In this document: one piece after another, positions 1 through 57,894 of the stretch | Layout: each line of letters starts with the position of its first letter | How positions within the stretch are numbered: the stretch's first letter is position 1 | From: Alviniconcha marisindica | Taxonomy: Eukaryota; Mollusca; Gastropoda; Provannidae | Assembly: GCA_018857735.1 (NCBI GenBank) | Contig: JABMCL010002046.1 | Location: 507,001 to 571,000 of the forward strand | Length of the DNA: 64,000 bases | Reading direction: 5' to 3' | Position numbers and translations under genes: made by a program | Notes under the pieces: generated by a model | What the model was told of the DNA's origin: nothing | What the model saw: only the letters and a program-made list of their open reading frames with translations | Database searches by the model: none

Positions 1-167
1 ACCAAAGAAAGCAGTGCACCAGTCAAACTGAGGGATGACCAAGGAAAAGGGAGGTGAACCTATGAAACCTAACCATAACTGGAGATAGATAATATGAATG
101 AATAGACATTGTGGTTCCACACTCATCACAAGCTTTACAATTCACACCGACTTCCTGCCCACAAGTA

Positions 168-346
168 TCGCAAACGCACACACACACTCTCTCACACACA
201 CACACTCTCTCTCTCTCACACACACACACAAACATGCAAACACACATTCTCTCTCTCATGCACACACAAACACCACACATGCACACACACACAAAACAAC
301 AACAACATGCAAACACACACACACATTCTCTCCCTCCCTCTCACTA
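168..346. repeat. CA/CT compound microsatellite
   Basis: Interrupted (CA)n and (CT)n runs. Open frames here are repeat translations. Confidence 0.9.
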
Positions 347-483
347 ATGATAATAAAATAGGGTTTGTACAGTGGAACCCCTTCTTCAATGACTTTCCTG
401 GTTAAAGAACTCCTCATTTTAAGGCTACTACAACTGAAACCTCTCCCTTCCTGTTTCCATGGAAACGAGGCTCTAACCTCAAA

Positions 484-585
484 GGTGACATTGGGGAAAT
501 TTAGGAGAAATGGGGTGGAGCACATATGGGCTTTTCTGAGCACTCTTGAACTGAACTGAACTGAACTGAACTGAAGCCCTAACCA
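484..585 (+). mobile_element. SINE tail with (TGAAC)n, copy 1
   Basis: GGAGCACATATGGGCTTTTC followed by TTGAACTGAACTGAACTGAA. A similar segment lies at 62,262-62,345. Short pentanucleotide ends are typical of SINE 3' ends. Confidence 0.45.
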
Positions 586-1138
586 AGAAGAACTCTCTCT
601 TTTTTAAGACCACCTGTGTCCGATTCTCTAACAGTACATTTGTAAACCAAGTAAGAACCACTGGGCCTGCATAAGCATGTGGCTGTGTACTTGTAATAGA
701 TTCTAGCAGACATTCTCTGCAAGTTCTAGTAATAAATTATTATTGTGAGTGTAGAGCTGTGTCTTAACTGCACAGTCGCTTTGAATGCAAACATAACTCC
801 TTCACACGGACAGCACTGGCTCTAAACCTCTGATGCCGCAACAGATGTGCAGTGTTACCAAGCAAGAGTAAGTGTCATGTGGTGAGAGAACAGGGAACAT
901 TTCCCCGTCGCATCTGCAATAGGAATGCAAGTCGCTTGTTCACCTGACATATTTCTGGAGATGAGATGCAAATAATACCCCCCCCCAAAAAAACACACAC
1001 ATACCAACAACAACAAACCAATGGCCCCTTCACACCCATCAATTAACCGTAATAAATTTAAACATTACTATCATTTCATCTATAGGTAACGCTCAAATAA
1101 GCATACTGTTTTTGTGTTTCATGTACTTGTTTGTTGAG

Positions 1139-1215
1139 TTTATTACAGTTGGTTTAAACAAAATTTATTTCTACATAATGTAGAAATAAATTTTGTTTAA
1201 ACCAACTGTAATAAA
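1139..1215. repeat. Perfect 38-base palindrome arms with a one-base centre
   Basis: 1,139-1,176 is the exact reverse complement of 1,178-1,215 (TTTATTACAGTTGGTTTAAA opposite TTTAAACCAACTGTAATAAA). Pairing stops at a G/T just outside. Confidence 0.92.
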
Positions 1216-1515
1216 TTCCTGCACAAAATGAGCCCACATCTTTGATTTAACACCGAAGACCAAATGTCGCCTGCTGACCTGGCGAGTCACATGTATAACA
1301 ATTTTTGTTTTTTAAAGGTCACACAATGGCCAATCAAAAACCTAGTTTTCCCCTTTCTAAATGCTACAGAGCTTGGGAAATGCTGAGCAGAAGACCTACA
1401 CACTGGTTGCTGTCCTTTAGCGTGAAAAATGAACAGATTGCATTCAAAGAGAATGTGCAACACAGTATAATACCACTTTACTATTGCCACGTGTCATTAG
1501 AATTGCACTAGGAAT

Positions 1516-1794
1516 AATAGAACAGCTCTAAACAAATGTACTCGCCTATATGACGACACACAAGGAACAATTAAACACAAGCACTTTCGACAGAGAGTCT
1601 TCATCAGGTGTAAGAAGACAGAAAATAATAAAAGCAGAAGGAAGTAAAGAGGAAGACAGACAAGGAGCTGATGTAAAATGATTATTTTCTATCTTCTTAC
1701 ACATGATGAAGGCTCTCTGTCGAAAGCGCTTCTGTTTAATTGTTCTTTGTGTGTCGTCATAGGGGGGTGTACATTTCTCTAGAGCTGTTCTATT
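1516..1794. mobile_element. Fold-back element with 114-base inverted arms
   Basis: Arms 1,516-1,629 and 1,681-1,794 are inverted copies of about 88-90% identity around a 51-base spacer. Both arms hold GATGAAG-N-CTCTCTGTCGAAAG (plus strand 1,704-1,726; minus strand 1,609-1,584). No protein is encoded. Confidence 0.75.
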
Positions 1795-2344
1795 TTGTCA
1801 ACCTCACCAGTGGTTGTTCACTCATTCCTTACACTAGGAATGTTTTGTGGTGCCAAGTACACTCATCACACATTCACACAATTAAGACAGTTTTACGGAA
1901 AGCTACAATGGAATACTGAACTGTTTGCAAAAACGTTGACCTATACTGCTTTGAAAATGGATTTTTTACCCAAATTTCTAGTATTCTTTGCAGTTGGAAG
2001 AGGTTATTGAAATGAGACTGAAGGCACACCGAAATGAGACCAGTCCAAATGAGACCGATGTTCTTATGGAAATGATGTCCAACTGATTGGCTCAGAAAAA
2101 TATCCTCTTTACAAGGAAAAAACAAGTTTTTGTTGTTGTTTTTACCACAAACCTTAAAAAAACACATTTATTTAACAAACACATTTGGATTGTTTTAAAG
2201 TTCGTACCACAGCAATAGCCATGTCAGTATCATGAGCACATTCTGGATGCAACTTTACATGCATTGGAATATCCTGTACACCATCAGCCCTCTGGCCTGT
2301 TTGCCACTGTCAAGCACACAGACCTAGGTTTGATTCCTCTTCAC

Positions 2345-2500
2345 TTTTCCTTTCAGTTCAAACATCTGCAGACAAACCCAGTTCCCTTTTCAGTTCAAAA
2401 GCTGTGGTCTGCAGACAAACCCAGTTCCCCTTTCAAGTCAAAAGTTGATTTGCTGACACACCTCAGTTTGAATCTTCTTCAATTCTCTTTTTGATTCAAA
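2345..2500. repeat. Short degenerate tandem repeat
   Basis: CTGCAGACAAACCCAGTTCC followed by CTTTTCAGTTCAAAAG occurs about three times with decay. Confidence 0.6.
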
Positions 2501-2622
2501 AGTTGTATTTTGCAGACTTTGACCCCCAACCCCTCCCTTCATCAATGAGGCCTGAGTCCCTGCCTGGCCAACCTCTTTTCACATTCTCCTTTATTCCCCA
2601 AGTTTTGCCAGGAAAATGTCTA

Positions 2623-2659
<37 letters not shown>

Positions 2660-2966
2660 TGCGTGTGTTTGTTTTTCCGTATAATACTTTATGTAAATTG
2701 TTTTGGTAGGACTGTGCTCTACATGTGTACAGAATATCATATTTAGGTTAATATGTATCATGTGAGCACTCAAGGCGTTGATGAGTGCATGATAAATGTA
2801 CATTATTATTATTATGTAACTTATTTTTTACTTACTTACTTTGAGATACTTTCCTTGCAAAACTTGGTGAATAAAGGGGTCAAGATGGTGCAAAAGAAGT
2901 CTTCAACAACAAGCTTGTACAATAAAAATGAAAAGATTACCAAAAGCAAAAACAAAAGCAAAAAAA

Positions 2967-3066
2967 CACACCCAATGATAACAATTATATCTAACTTCGG
3001 TCGCATTCTTTCCAACTACCCAATGATAACAATTATATCTAACTTCTGTAGCGTTCTTTCCAACTA
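2967..3066. repeat. Two-copy 44-base tandem repeat
   Basis: CCCAATGATAACAATTATAT-CTAACTTC then GCGTTCTTTCCAACTA occurs twice. Confidence 0.8.
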
Positions 3067-4520
3067 AAAGTGAGCATGTAGCACTTTACAAAAACAAGGA
3101 ATACATGGGTACAAGTTGACATACATAGTGATGATGGCATATATTGAATCAGCTTCATACAAGCTCATAGAGTCAACACAGGCACAAAAAGAACAACCAC
3201 ACAAATTATTTCAAACACGTTACATGTTTGTGGACACACAAATTGTTTCCTACATATTACATCAATGACCTTTGTGGATCTTCAGAAACACTCAAGGCCT
3301 CATTCTGTTTCAGATTATTCTAAAACAGGAAAAACCTGACACAACACCTAAGAACAATAACAGCACACATCCTTGAATTTAACACCAGGTGCAACAGAAC
3401 TGAAATGAACTGCAAATTGAAACCCAGGACAATGCAACAGTAACTGTTGCCTCTGCTGTTTTAATAAGATATATTCATGAAAAATCATCATCATTTTAAC
3501 AATAATAACATTATTTATGATGCGCAAAATTGAGTCTGGAGAGACCATTCTAGACATGCACATATACACGGACACACACACACAGGCACCCACATAAGCT
3601 ATACACAATAAACAAACAACTTAAACAGGACAATAACAGCAACTGTTGGTAAGAAATGAGTCAGTGACCTAAAAAACAAGGAAGCAAAAACCGTAACATC
3701 CCATACAAAAATGCAAAAGGAATTCTCCATTTCAGTGTTCATTTTCATGACGGACAATTCTGTTGATCAGTAAAGTCATGACTTTTACCACTCTTGCATC
3801 AATGTGATTTGTTTCCATGTTTATTGTTGTTTATGTTGCTGTTTTTTTTATAGCACTATGACACGTTGCGTGAAAATGCGCTTTATTAAGTGCTACCCAT
3901 TATCATTACTTGGAGAACTGAAAATTCACTCGGGTTCTGAGGATGCTTGCAAACTTCAACTGTGCAAAACATCAGACCGGTCTGTCAATTCCATCTCTGT
4001 ATGGAAGCCAAATATTCAGGTAGGCAGAAGGTAAATGACAGATAAAGGCCAAACAGGAATAGCAGCAAGCAAATTGCGCAAGGAAAACAAAGATGAACAT
4101 TTTCTCCTGAGGAACATCGTTTATTCGACTTACAACTGGTAAATCACAGCCTGAAAATCTGATAAAAACTCAATACTCGTTCTGCTCTGATACGAGTGCT
4201 CCAACCAGCACAGAGTGTAACTGATTTGCACCAACATGTGGACACACCACCATGAAAAGGTTGCTCCAACCAGCTCACAGTGACTCATTTGTACCAACAT
4301 ACCACCATGAAAACGTTGCAAGTGTTATTAACTTTACAGCTAGCATCGTTATTCATTTTCTTCCAGTGAATGAAATAAATACGGTAAAAACATTAGTTAC
4401 TGAACAGATTTCAACACCCTGTCAACCATAATTACTGGGCGACATGATGGCGAGTGTAACAAAGATAAACCGTCACATACATATTTACTGTTGATGCTGT
4501 CTTTCACCTTTATTAGTCTG

Positions 4521-4645
4521 TATAATGTGTGTGCGTGCGTGCGTGCACGTGTGCGTGCATGCATGTGTATGTGTGCACACGTGCAGATGCGTGTGTGCAC
4601 ACATGTGCATGTGTGCATGTAAGCGTGCATTTGTGTGCATTGTAT
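4521..4645. repeat. TG/TGCG/TGCA compound microsatellite
   Basis: Interrupted GTGCGTGC, TGCATG and GTGTGCAC runs that alternate purine and pyrimidine. Confidence 0.85.
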
Positions 4646-4926
4646 ATATATATAGTCATTCATGCTTTTACAACATTCTCCAGCTATGTCAGTGGACACA
4701 TTTTCTGTTAAGTTTTAGGTTAATAACTATCTTTATCTCAATGTACATGCATAATTATTTGTATTCTTCAATGCTTTGACTGTGTAACACAGGTTAGGTG
4801 CTTAATAATTTCTGGTGTTATTACTATACCAAGACCATAGCAAAAAGATACTGCTGGAAGCAGGGTAACACACATGCTTTACTGCAGTAGCAATGCAAAG
4901 ACAAAATGTGGATTCAGGCATTGACA

Positions 4927-5160
4927 CGCTATTGTATCAACAACCCACTATCAACAGCCCCCTATCAATAATTCACTATTAACAACTCACTATTGATAAC
5001 CCACTGTCAACAACCCACTATCAACAGCCCACTATCGACAACCCATTATCGACAACCCATTATTGACAACCCACTATTGACAACTCACTATCGACAACCC
5101 ATCATTGACAACCCGCTATCAAAAACTCACTATCGATAACCCACTATTGACCACCCACTC
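4927..5160. repeat. 14-base tandem repeat
   Basis: About 16 copies of CAACCCACTATCGA and variants (ACTATTGA, GCCCACTATCAA). Confidence 0.85.
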
Positions 5161-5699
5161 TTATTTCACCATTCAGGCCTCTTTAATATGAACAGGGGGT
5201 TCATATCATTGAAACTGACACGAAAACAAGAATGAACAATAAGAATAATAACTCTTATACAGCACTAGCCCATAAACAATTACAAGCTCGTTGTGCTGTA
5301 CATTATCAAAAACAACAACAAAAATCATGACAATCAGTACAAAAAAAGACAGAAAAAAAAGACAAGTACTGTAAATGCATTCATCAACACTCAAACACAA
5401 CACAAAGACAAAAGCAAAATACAATGGGTAAGAATTATTTCTAAAACTCTAGAACTCATTTAATCACAAATTAACTACAACAAATAAGAGCCCAAAAATA
5501 ACAATATCAGTAACAAAATGATAATGCAATCCCATTCAAAATGCAGACAGTGTTGTATGTACAAAAAAAATCTGAACAATGCGCATGAATGCCTCTCATT
5601 CAGTCCAACATACAACCAAATTTCATGACTATGAAGTCACATGTAGCAGTCAACTGGTAATAAAATATGAAGAAATAGATTTAAAGAATCAGCAAACAA

Positions 5700-5820
5700 A
5701 GGGAGTGCATTAGCACTTCAGAATCAGAATCAGAATATTTGCAGACATCACATGAACACAACAACAAAGACCTAAACCGCCTACGGTAACTCTCATCTAG
5801 CATGCAAGTAAATACACAGT
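5700..5820. repeat. Dispersed repeat family Z, copy 1
   Basis: Shares GGGAGTGCATTAGCACT, AGACATCACATGAACACAAC, AACAAAGAC, CCTACGGTAACT and GTAAATACA with 15,180-15,285. Confidence 0.6.
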
Positions 5821-6370
5821 ACTTCCTCAAATATTAATTAATTGTTTATATCACACACACACGCATGCATGCACACACACACACACACACAGTCATGCTG
5901 ACCAGTATTATGTTATATTGCCAATGATAACAAAACTGACCAAGATCGTCTTCTTTTGCCAACAGTTGCAAAACTCCTTTCACAGTTAATTTTCATTTGA
6001 GAAAGGACAAAAACAACAGTTAAAGCCAGTAAACATTTCAACAACTGCAAAAGGGGATTGAACAAAGAGTCTTTTGTTGAATGCAGCAGAAGTCAGAAAT
6101 CAAGCAATCAGTTCTGAGCTCAGTTATGTGGAGCAGAGAATAAGAAACAGCTATGAGACACCTTTCTTCCCCCTTTCCAAAGTATCACAGAACATTTGAA
6201 GAGAAGTAACATTGATCAAAGCTCCCAGACTGCTTAAGATAAAGGTTGAATTGCAATACTATCACAAAAACACTGGTTTCCAGCTTCATACAAGGGAAAT
6301 GAATCACAGAAGAAGAAATAAAATGATGACACCTCACATAACATGCAACCCTTCATGAAAAACACCAACT

Positions 6371-6395
6371 CCCCCCCCCCCCCCCCCCCCCCCCA
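6371..6395. repeat. Poly-C tract
   Basis: About 25 consecutive C bases. Similar homopolymers occur at 7,722-7,748 (G), 10,890-10,921 (G), 37,193-37,211 (G), 40,754-40,775 (G), 46,760-46,776 (C) and 59,976-59,993 (G). Their true lengths are likely uncertain. Confidence 0.9.
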
Positions 6396-6424
6396 AGACA
6401 TACCATGAGACACCATTCACTGAC

Positions 6425-7190
6425 ACCCTACATGAATGACTTCTCCTCTGAAAGACAGTCAAATCTCTACAAGACCAAATAAGTACAATGGAGCTACTAG
6501 TAAAAGACACCCCTAATGAAAGACCTCAAGATCACCTTTATGAAAGACCAGCCATCGTGAATGCAGATCACCCTCACTAAAACTATCAGTAAGACACCCC
6601 TAATGAAAGACCTCAAGACCACCTTCATGCAGGACCAGCCAACATGAATGCAGATCACCCTCAATGAAACTACTAGTAAAAGACACCCCTAATGAAAGAC
6701 CTCAGGACCACCTGCATGAAAGACCAGTCATCATGAATGCAGATCACCCTCAATGAAAGACACCCTCATGAAATGTCACTCCTCCTAAAAGACCACCTTG
6801 TGACCACCCTCATACAAGACATCCTTCATGAAAGACCACCTTCATCTAGTAAATAGTTGAGTTTTTATGTCCTGTCGTTTATACTGTTAACTGCACAGTG
6901 TCATCTCAGTGTGAAAACAGATGAAGCTGAAGTGTTGCTTTACGTCCACAGAAACTGTAGGCTTATTAGGGACGGGGAGCCCAGGACGGCCACCTCGACT
7001 TTCACACAGCTCCTGAGCTCTGAGAAAACAGAGAGACACATTCACTCATATACACCCTCCTGATCCTGAAAGATCACTACTCAGATAGGACTACCAATCA
7101 TGAAAGACCACTTCAAGACCACTATTCACAAAAGACCACCCTCACTGGAAGACAACCTTGACAGAAGACGACACTTATGACAGACACCCC
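6425..7190. repeat. Degenerate tandem repeat rich in AAAGACC
   Basis: Units of about 105-110 bases (CATGAATGCAGATCACCCTC, AGACACCCCTAATGAAAGAC) repeat three times to 6,760, then decay into shorter AAAGACCAC units up to 7,190. Confidence 0.7.
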
Positions 7191-7865
7191 TACTTTAATA
7201 TGACTTATTTGTAAATTTGTCTGTTCATATTTTCATGTATGCAAATCCCTAACCAAGGCCACAAATGTTTTAGGACTACTTGCTCTTTTTTCTCTTTTTT
7301 TCGGGTGATGGGAGATTTACTACATTCTATGGTATGCTCAAACTGCACAGTATGCAAACACTGATAACGATGATATGTAAACGTGGAGCAAACACAAAAT
7401 GCTTGAGAAAAGCTTACAATTATTTTTTTAAGTTTTGATTTGTGAAAGAAGACAACAACAACAAAAACAACCAACCTTCAAACTGCTTCATAGCTATGTC
7501 AATCTCTGCCCTACCCACCCCACTTCAAGCCATCGCACAAACAATGACTGACTGAACAAGCACACATACAAAACAGCTTGATTGCCGATACATTTAAGCT
7601 GTTAATATACATGCAAAACTCCTCACCACCGACATAGATTTGCAAACTCCAAAAGTAAGCTAAAAGAAAAACGAAAAAGTGACCAAATATACACCGACAC
7701 TTGCCAAAAGCAGCCACACCAGTGGGGGGGGGGGGGGGGGGGGGGGGGCGGGCAACGCCAGCGCCCTTTGGACAGGGTGGTGCATGCACAGGATAAAACG
7801 ATGTGCAGATGCAGCGTCAGAACAAACCTCAACTTTCTTGTTCCTTCTTTACCAGCAGATAATGA

Positions 7866-7960
7866 CATTTGTTGGGCCAGGTAAAGAAATTTGTCTGACC
7901 AGGTATGTGGTTTGTCTGACCAGGTAATGAGGTTTGTTTGACCAGGTAATTAGATTTGTT
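7866..7960. repeat. 26-base tandem repeat, four copies
   Basis: TTTGTCTGACCAGGTAATGA-GG type units. Confidence 0.75.
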
Positions 7961-8231
7961 TGCTGCTTCTGCCAAAACAAATCCTCAGTACAACTGGACA
8001 AATGATCCCTCCCCTTCAGTTGGAATTGGACTGGTGCTCTATAACGCTGGTAGCTGGGGTGGGGAGGGGGAGGGGGAGTGGGAGGATATGCAGACTGCTA
8101 TTACACATCGAAACCAGTCGTGACAAACTATAAATATGACAGGCTAACAATATTTGCCGTATACATGCAATGAACAAAATTCAGGACGGAACAAAATGCA
8201 AAATTTCAAGTTACAACAACAAAGCAATGGT

Positions 8232-8432
8232 TGTAGTTGGAAGCGGGGCTGGGAAGCTGGGTGGAGCAGGGAGGGGTGGGGCAGGGGGAGTGGGGGGAGG
8301 GAGGGGTGGGGGGGAGGGGGGGGAAGGGGGTGGGGGGGGACAGGGGGTGGGGAGGGGGGACAGGGAGTGGGGGCAGGGGCAGGGGGAGAGGCAGGGGGCG
8401 GGGGGAGGGGCAGGGGGGAGTTATGTCTGTAC
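8232..8432. repeat. G-rich low-complexity array downstream of DENND2
   Basis: About 200 bases of nearly pure G with A and single C/T interruptions (GGGGGAGGGGCAGGGGG type). Many four-run G-quadruplex motifs are possible. Confidence 0.85.
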
Positions 8433-10273
8433 AATGAACAAGCAGGAATATCTGCCAAGTTACTTAAATCTACGACATCAACGACAAAAATGCTGATGAA
8501 CACAATCAATAAAAATGTACATGGCAAATGAAACCAGGCAAGTGACCTCATGCACAACTGCAACTTCACTCAAACTGCTGGATGATGACTCCGAGGATGC
8601 ACGCAGCGTACATACCAGGAACGTATTTAAAGCTACAGCAGACACCACCTGAATGCAGCTTTGGCGAATCTTTCATGCAACGTTTTCACATCCACAATGT
8701 ACCGTCAACCCATTGTCAACATGTCAAATGCAAGGTGCCGCTACGTTGTTCACCCGCAAAAGGATGAAGTGGAAGTCTTCACAGAATTAAAGCACGGAGC
8801 CCTGTCAGTGAGCGTTGCTGCAGATGAGCGGCTGTGAGCACTGTGAAATGACAACACGTGCTGACGTTACCCATGTCAGTCAACAAATGCTTCCCTCCCT
8901 TACGCAAATCAAGGGCACGCTGATCGCAAAAAGGAAAGAATAAACTGGGGGTACTTGGTAAAAAGAGCACACACTACTAGGTCATACTACTAGGCAACTA
9001 GCTCTGCTATAAAACTTATATTTACAAAAATAACAGCTAACAAGAAATGCTAACATGCGATCAATTTTCATTCAAACAAACACAACTCTGACTCGTCAAA
9101 CAGACAGGCAGGGGAATCCAGCACATCTCACACTCCTGACTGAAAGGAGAAAACAGCCACCTTCCACTGACAGAAAAGGCAAGTACGGCTGTAAAGCTTT
9201 TCAAGAGAACACGTTTTTTGGACGTCAACAAAGCAGCAGCAGTGCCGACACGCACGGCTACAACACCGAACACCGAGGAGGCATGAAGAGAAGAGGACTG
9301 ACCGCTCAGCAACAGCCCTTTATGCAGCACTGTCTTGAGCAACTGGACCCATCATGGGAGTCCTGAAGCACAGCAGAATCCTGAAGAACAGCCCCAAAGA
9401 ACACTCCTGAAGAACGCTCCTTATCCAGCAAAGAGGCCAGTGTAGGCATCTCCCAATGCAATGAAGAAGGCAGAGCAAGAGGGAGAGGGAAGACAGAGTG
9501 GAAGGGTAGAAAAAGAAAGGACAGAAACAGACTGGAGGTAGGGAGGAAGGAAAGATGGGAATGGGGAAGATGGACAAAAATGAGGATGAATGTCTTCTGG
9601 GGTCAACACATCCCTCCCAAATGGGACAGAAGTGTTATGGCATCATTTCCCCCCAAAAAGACAAGTCCTGGGGGACAATCCATTCAGCTAGGCAAAAGTG
9701 CCTTTCTCTAATCTACCCATTTACACAAAAATAAAAGCAATGCTCTTTGTACATATTAGCTTATAAAGGAAAGAATGGGATCTTATGTAATGATGTTTCC
9801 TGTATCATGTAATCTTACGTATTAGTGTGTACAATTCACAGTGGCATGGTTTATGCCATTCACATTGATATCTTTATAATCATGCTACTGACTGCCTGTC
9901 ACAATACACAGAACTGAAACCCTGGTGTCCATGTGAATTTTTGAGAAATGTCTGAGAATGCGAGTGGAAATGACATGTAAGCGATGTGGTAGTCCTATAT
10001 CTTAGCATCATCAGGCCTGCACACACACAAAAGAGGATGAACGTAAGTCAGTAAGTAAGTAAACAGGTGTTTTACGCCCAGTCAACCGTTAGGGTTATAT
10101 GAGGGTGATGAGGAGGGACAGAGGAGATACACAGCAGACCGGCCGAGGAAGAAGGGACTGAAGCCAGCAGCACAGCAGGGCTGCAGGAAGGAAATGTCTG
10201 GAAGACTGACAGGCAGCAGACACAAGGTCAGCAGTGGCAGTGACGCTGGCGGTGGGGCTGGCAGTGACGAGGT
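8433..10273. other. Downstream flank or 3' UTR of DENND2
   Basis: If DENND2 has a long 3' UTR it lies here on the minus strand. No coding exon was recognised. A GTTTTACGCCCAGTCAACCG piece near 10,070 resembles dispersed sequences near 38,530 and 43,975. Confidence 0.4.
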
Positions 10274-49720
<39,447 letters not shown>

Positions 49721-50159
49721 GGTGTTTGGACATGCTACTCTGCCATTTTTCACTCCACAATTGATTGTCACACTTGGCTGAAGTCATGGTAATGAAGCCT
49801 GTAGTGAGCACATTGTAGCAGACTGCATTTCCTATATCTCTGGCACTGCTCGATCTGAAAATAAGGATAAAATTAATTTCTACCAATATATGATTAGTAA
49901 TGTATTATGAGTATTGACTTTCCTCAGATCTATATATTTTGTTTCCATTTTATCCTTCAAAATCTGCCATTCTGCATTCGTCATCACGAATTAATGTGAC
50001 TAAAATATAGTAAAAGTAAAACTCAGGTGAACTACTGATCTCGGACTGATATGGGCATAAAATGTGTGTTCAGTATGAATAACTGAATTAATAACTGAAT
50101 TAATAAGCAACACAGCTCAATAAATAAGAAAAGCACCATTTCATTTATGAGGCTGATTC

Positions 50160-50770
50160 AGCAAATGGCGTTTGGGGAGCTGGTGGTGCAGTGTAAGATT
50201 AAGAGCACTTCTTGTCAAATAGACTCAAACGCTTTGTTTAAAAGCGTGATCAAGCACGGTGACCACATCGATGGGTGACCATTAAGTGCTAGGATCTGTG
50301 GACTATAATTTATACAGTCTCATCCAATGACTTTTGTCCAGGGGTCCTCAGTTTATACAAATAATACTTTATAGTTAGTATAAAAATCCTGTGTGTACAA
50401 AAAGTATGTATGACAGTATGTATACATTACATGCATACAAACAGATCACATAGACTCATAGTCATAGATTCACATCCTTCTTCTCTTTCTTCATTATACT
50501 GTGGGAATCCCAGCAGTTTGGGCAACATTCCACAACTGGTGGTGAGCATAAAATTAAAACTATATAATTAATAATAAAAGAAAATTGAACAAGACCAAGG
50601 GAGCAGCACAGAAAAGCACTTCCTCTATTCCATGTCACAGTTCTGTGGATTATTGAAAAACCAAAATAACCCAGCATGCACTGAAAAGTGCCAGTGTCTT
50701 CGAAATGTTTAAGTCGGACTCAGAAAACTCTAAAGTTGTTCTGGATAACGGAAGAAAAAGAAAGTGAAAA
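50160..50770. repeat. Dispersed repeat family X, longest copy
   Basis: Begins GGAGCTGGTGGTGCAGTGTA (A-box-like), then GATCAAGCACGGTGACC and GATGGGTGACCATTAAGTGC. The 3' half has TTCTGTGGATTATTGAAAAA and CCAGTGTCTTCGAAATGTTT. It is interrupted by a unique insert near 50,400-50,620. Confidence 0.55.
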
Positions 50771-50909
50771 CAACAACAAAACGGCCGGTGCAAGCATTGC
50801 AACCCCAAAATGAACACCAATGGAAGTACAACGAGGCTATAAACAGGTGTTACCCTGTCTATTAATCATGTAAAACACTCGTAAAAAGAAAAGAAAAGCC
50901 TCAAATTAC

Positions 50910-51040
50910 CATATTTGTAGATCATCCAGAGCTAGACGGTCTTCCGAAATCTGTCACCGCCGCATTTTTACAAATGTTACTTTCCTGTGGTTTTCCCCTA
51001 TTCTAATCCTGCAGTCAACGCAGTGCATTTTGCGTTAGCT
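50910..51040 (-). other. DENND2: Probable non-coding leader exon of DENND2
   Basis: On the minus strand a good donor (ATATG/GTAATT) follows 50,910, and the only clear acceptor before the coding start is at 49,855. The exon is placed by position and donor alone. Its 5' end is a guess, around 51,000-51,060. Confidence 0.4.
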
Positions 51041-51259
51041 TAAGAACATTGTGTAGTACTTCTGCGGGACTGTCCGTTTTCTAAAACCGAAGTAAACACA
51101 GGAAATTATGTGGACTGCACTGTACTCTGAAGGCTGTCAGCTCAGTATCACTGTACAAACTATCAGTTTCTGAACTGCTTCCCTGTTTGGAGTTGTCTCC
51201 CATGCTTCGGCGACATCCGGTGCTCCACTACTTCCGGCCTCTTTCACGTTAACACAACC
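51000..51259. promoter_or_regulatory. Putative bidirectional promoter between DENND2 and RPL27A
   Basis: The two genes diverge from this interval. On the plus strand a pyrimidine run (CCTCTTTC, 51,238-51,245) sits about 15 bases before the RPL27A start codon. It looks like the 5' TOP tract that begins ribosomal protein mRNAs and couples their translation to growth signalling. No TATA box is obvious. Start sites are inferred, not seen. Confidence 0.5.
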
Positions 51260-56665
<5,406 letters not shown>

Positions 56666-56689
56666 AACTCAAGGGAATAGTAAAGAGAA

Positions 56690-57890
56690 AAAAATGCATT
56701 CTGATTGCGTGGACTTCTGTGTGTGTGTGCGCGTGTGTGGGGGTGCAAGTGAGCAGTGACTCAACAGCTGAATCACTTCACTACCATTGATGCAAAAAAT
56801 GAAAGTATCTCTGCTGAGAAACCAGAGCTCTCAAAGGTCTTTTTCACGCCTTGCGTAGCTCGGAAGACAGCTTTGTGACTTCATCTACTTCCAGGGTCTT
56901 CTAATCTGTGACATGGTGACTTCATCATAATCAGATCACATTTGACGGGTTCAGTAAACCTGATATGCCTTCACTCGGATGGACAAATTGGCATAGGATT
57001 GAAGATACCAAGATGGCAATCCACACGCAAATGCATGGACAGGCACAAGGAGTTAGTTACCACCCTTTTTAACTGGCAGAGTGGCTCATTCCACGGACTA
57101 ATATATTGGTCTTCACAAACTCATGACTAATTGTGTGAAGAGTTTGCTTTGAATGGGGAAAAACATTGAAGTGGGGAAGGGAATGGTGTAAGAGGGTCTG
57201 AATATTAGCAGAGATACTCTACACCAAAGTAACACAATCCACACTCAAACACAAGGATTGGCATGGAGTTGCCACCCACCCAATGACCGACTGGTTCATT
57301 GTAAAAACCAATGTTCTGGTTCATTCTGTTCCTTTTTGTTTGAAGTATTTTCACATAGGTGATACAGGACTGATCTTACAATTAGCAAGTTTCAGCCCAA
57401 TGTAAAAACAACAACCTCAGCCTGCTAATTTACGGTTGATCATGTGATGAGTGTTTTCTCTGTGTGCTTGCTTTGAGTTAAAAAAAGAGTATAAAACAGA
57501 CTTCTTGCTGGAAATAAATGTGTAAGCTTGGTGATCATGGCGTGACTGGCCACAGAAATATCACCTTGGCTATAATCAGTGATTATGTGACTTCCAGTAT
57601 CCTCCAGCAAATCAATGTTCCTGTGAAACTAACACCTAGAAACATACACCAAGACAACAACAATGCACAAACACTCACAGTTTGGGTTTATTCAACATTT
57701 ATTTACATTTTTTTTTTTTTACAATGTTGGGAGAGACATGATCAGAATATTTGAACGTTAAGTAATACTTGACAAGATATTTACTCTCTAAAGCACAAAA
57801 ACTAGTAAGAATGGATTCTCTCCAGTAGTCAACAAAGAGCATGCATTAATTAAGTAAATTTAAGAACTTAATCACATGCATCTAGAAGAT
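56690..57890. other. Downstream flank of RPL27A
   Basis: No gene or RNA recognised. CCACACGCAAATGCATGGAC near 57,020 is loosely repeated near 57,240, suggesting an old duplication. Confidence 0.45.
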
Positions 57891-57894
57891 GGGG

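Larger units (their letters stand above)
1796..4520. other. Non-coding stretch downstream of DENND2
   Basis: Apart from the small repeats at 2,345, 2,626 (TG)n and 2,967, I see no exon, RNA gene or mobile element. Base composition is AT-rich throughout. Confidence 0.6.

Noticed and set aside
8144..8569. Proline-rich and glycine-rich open frames of 108-141 codons.
   Set aside because: Low-complexity G-rich DNA with no domain, splice or conservation sign.
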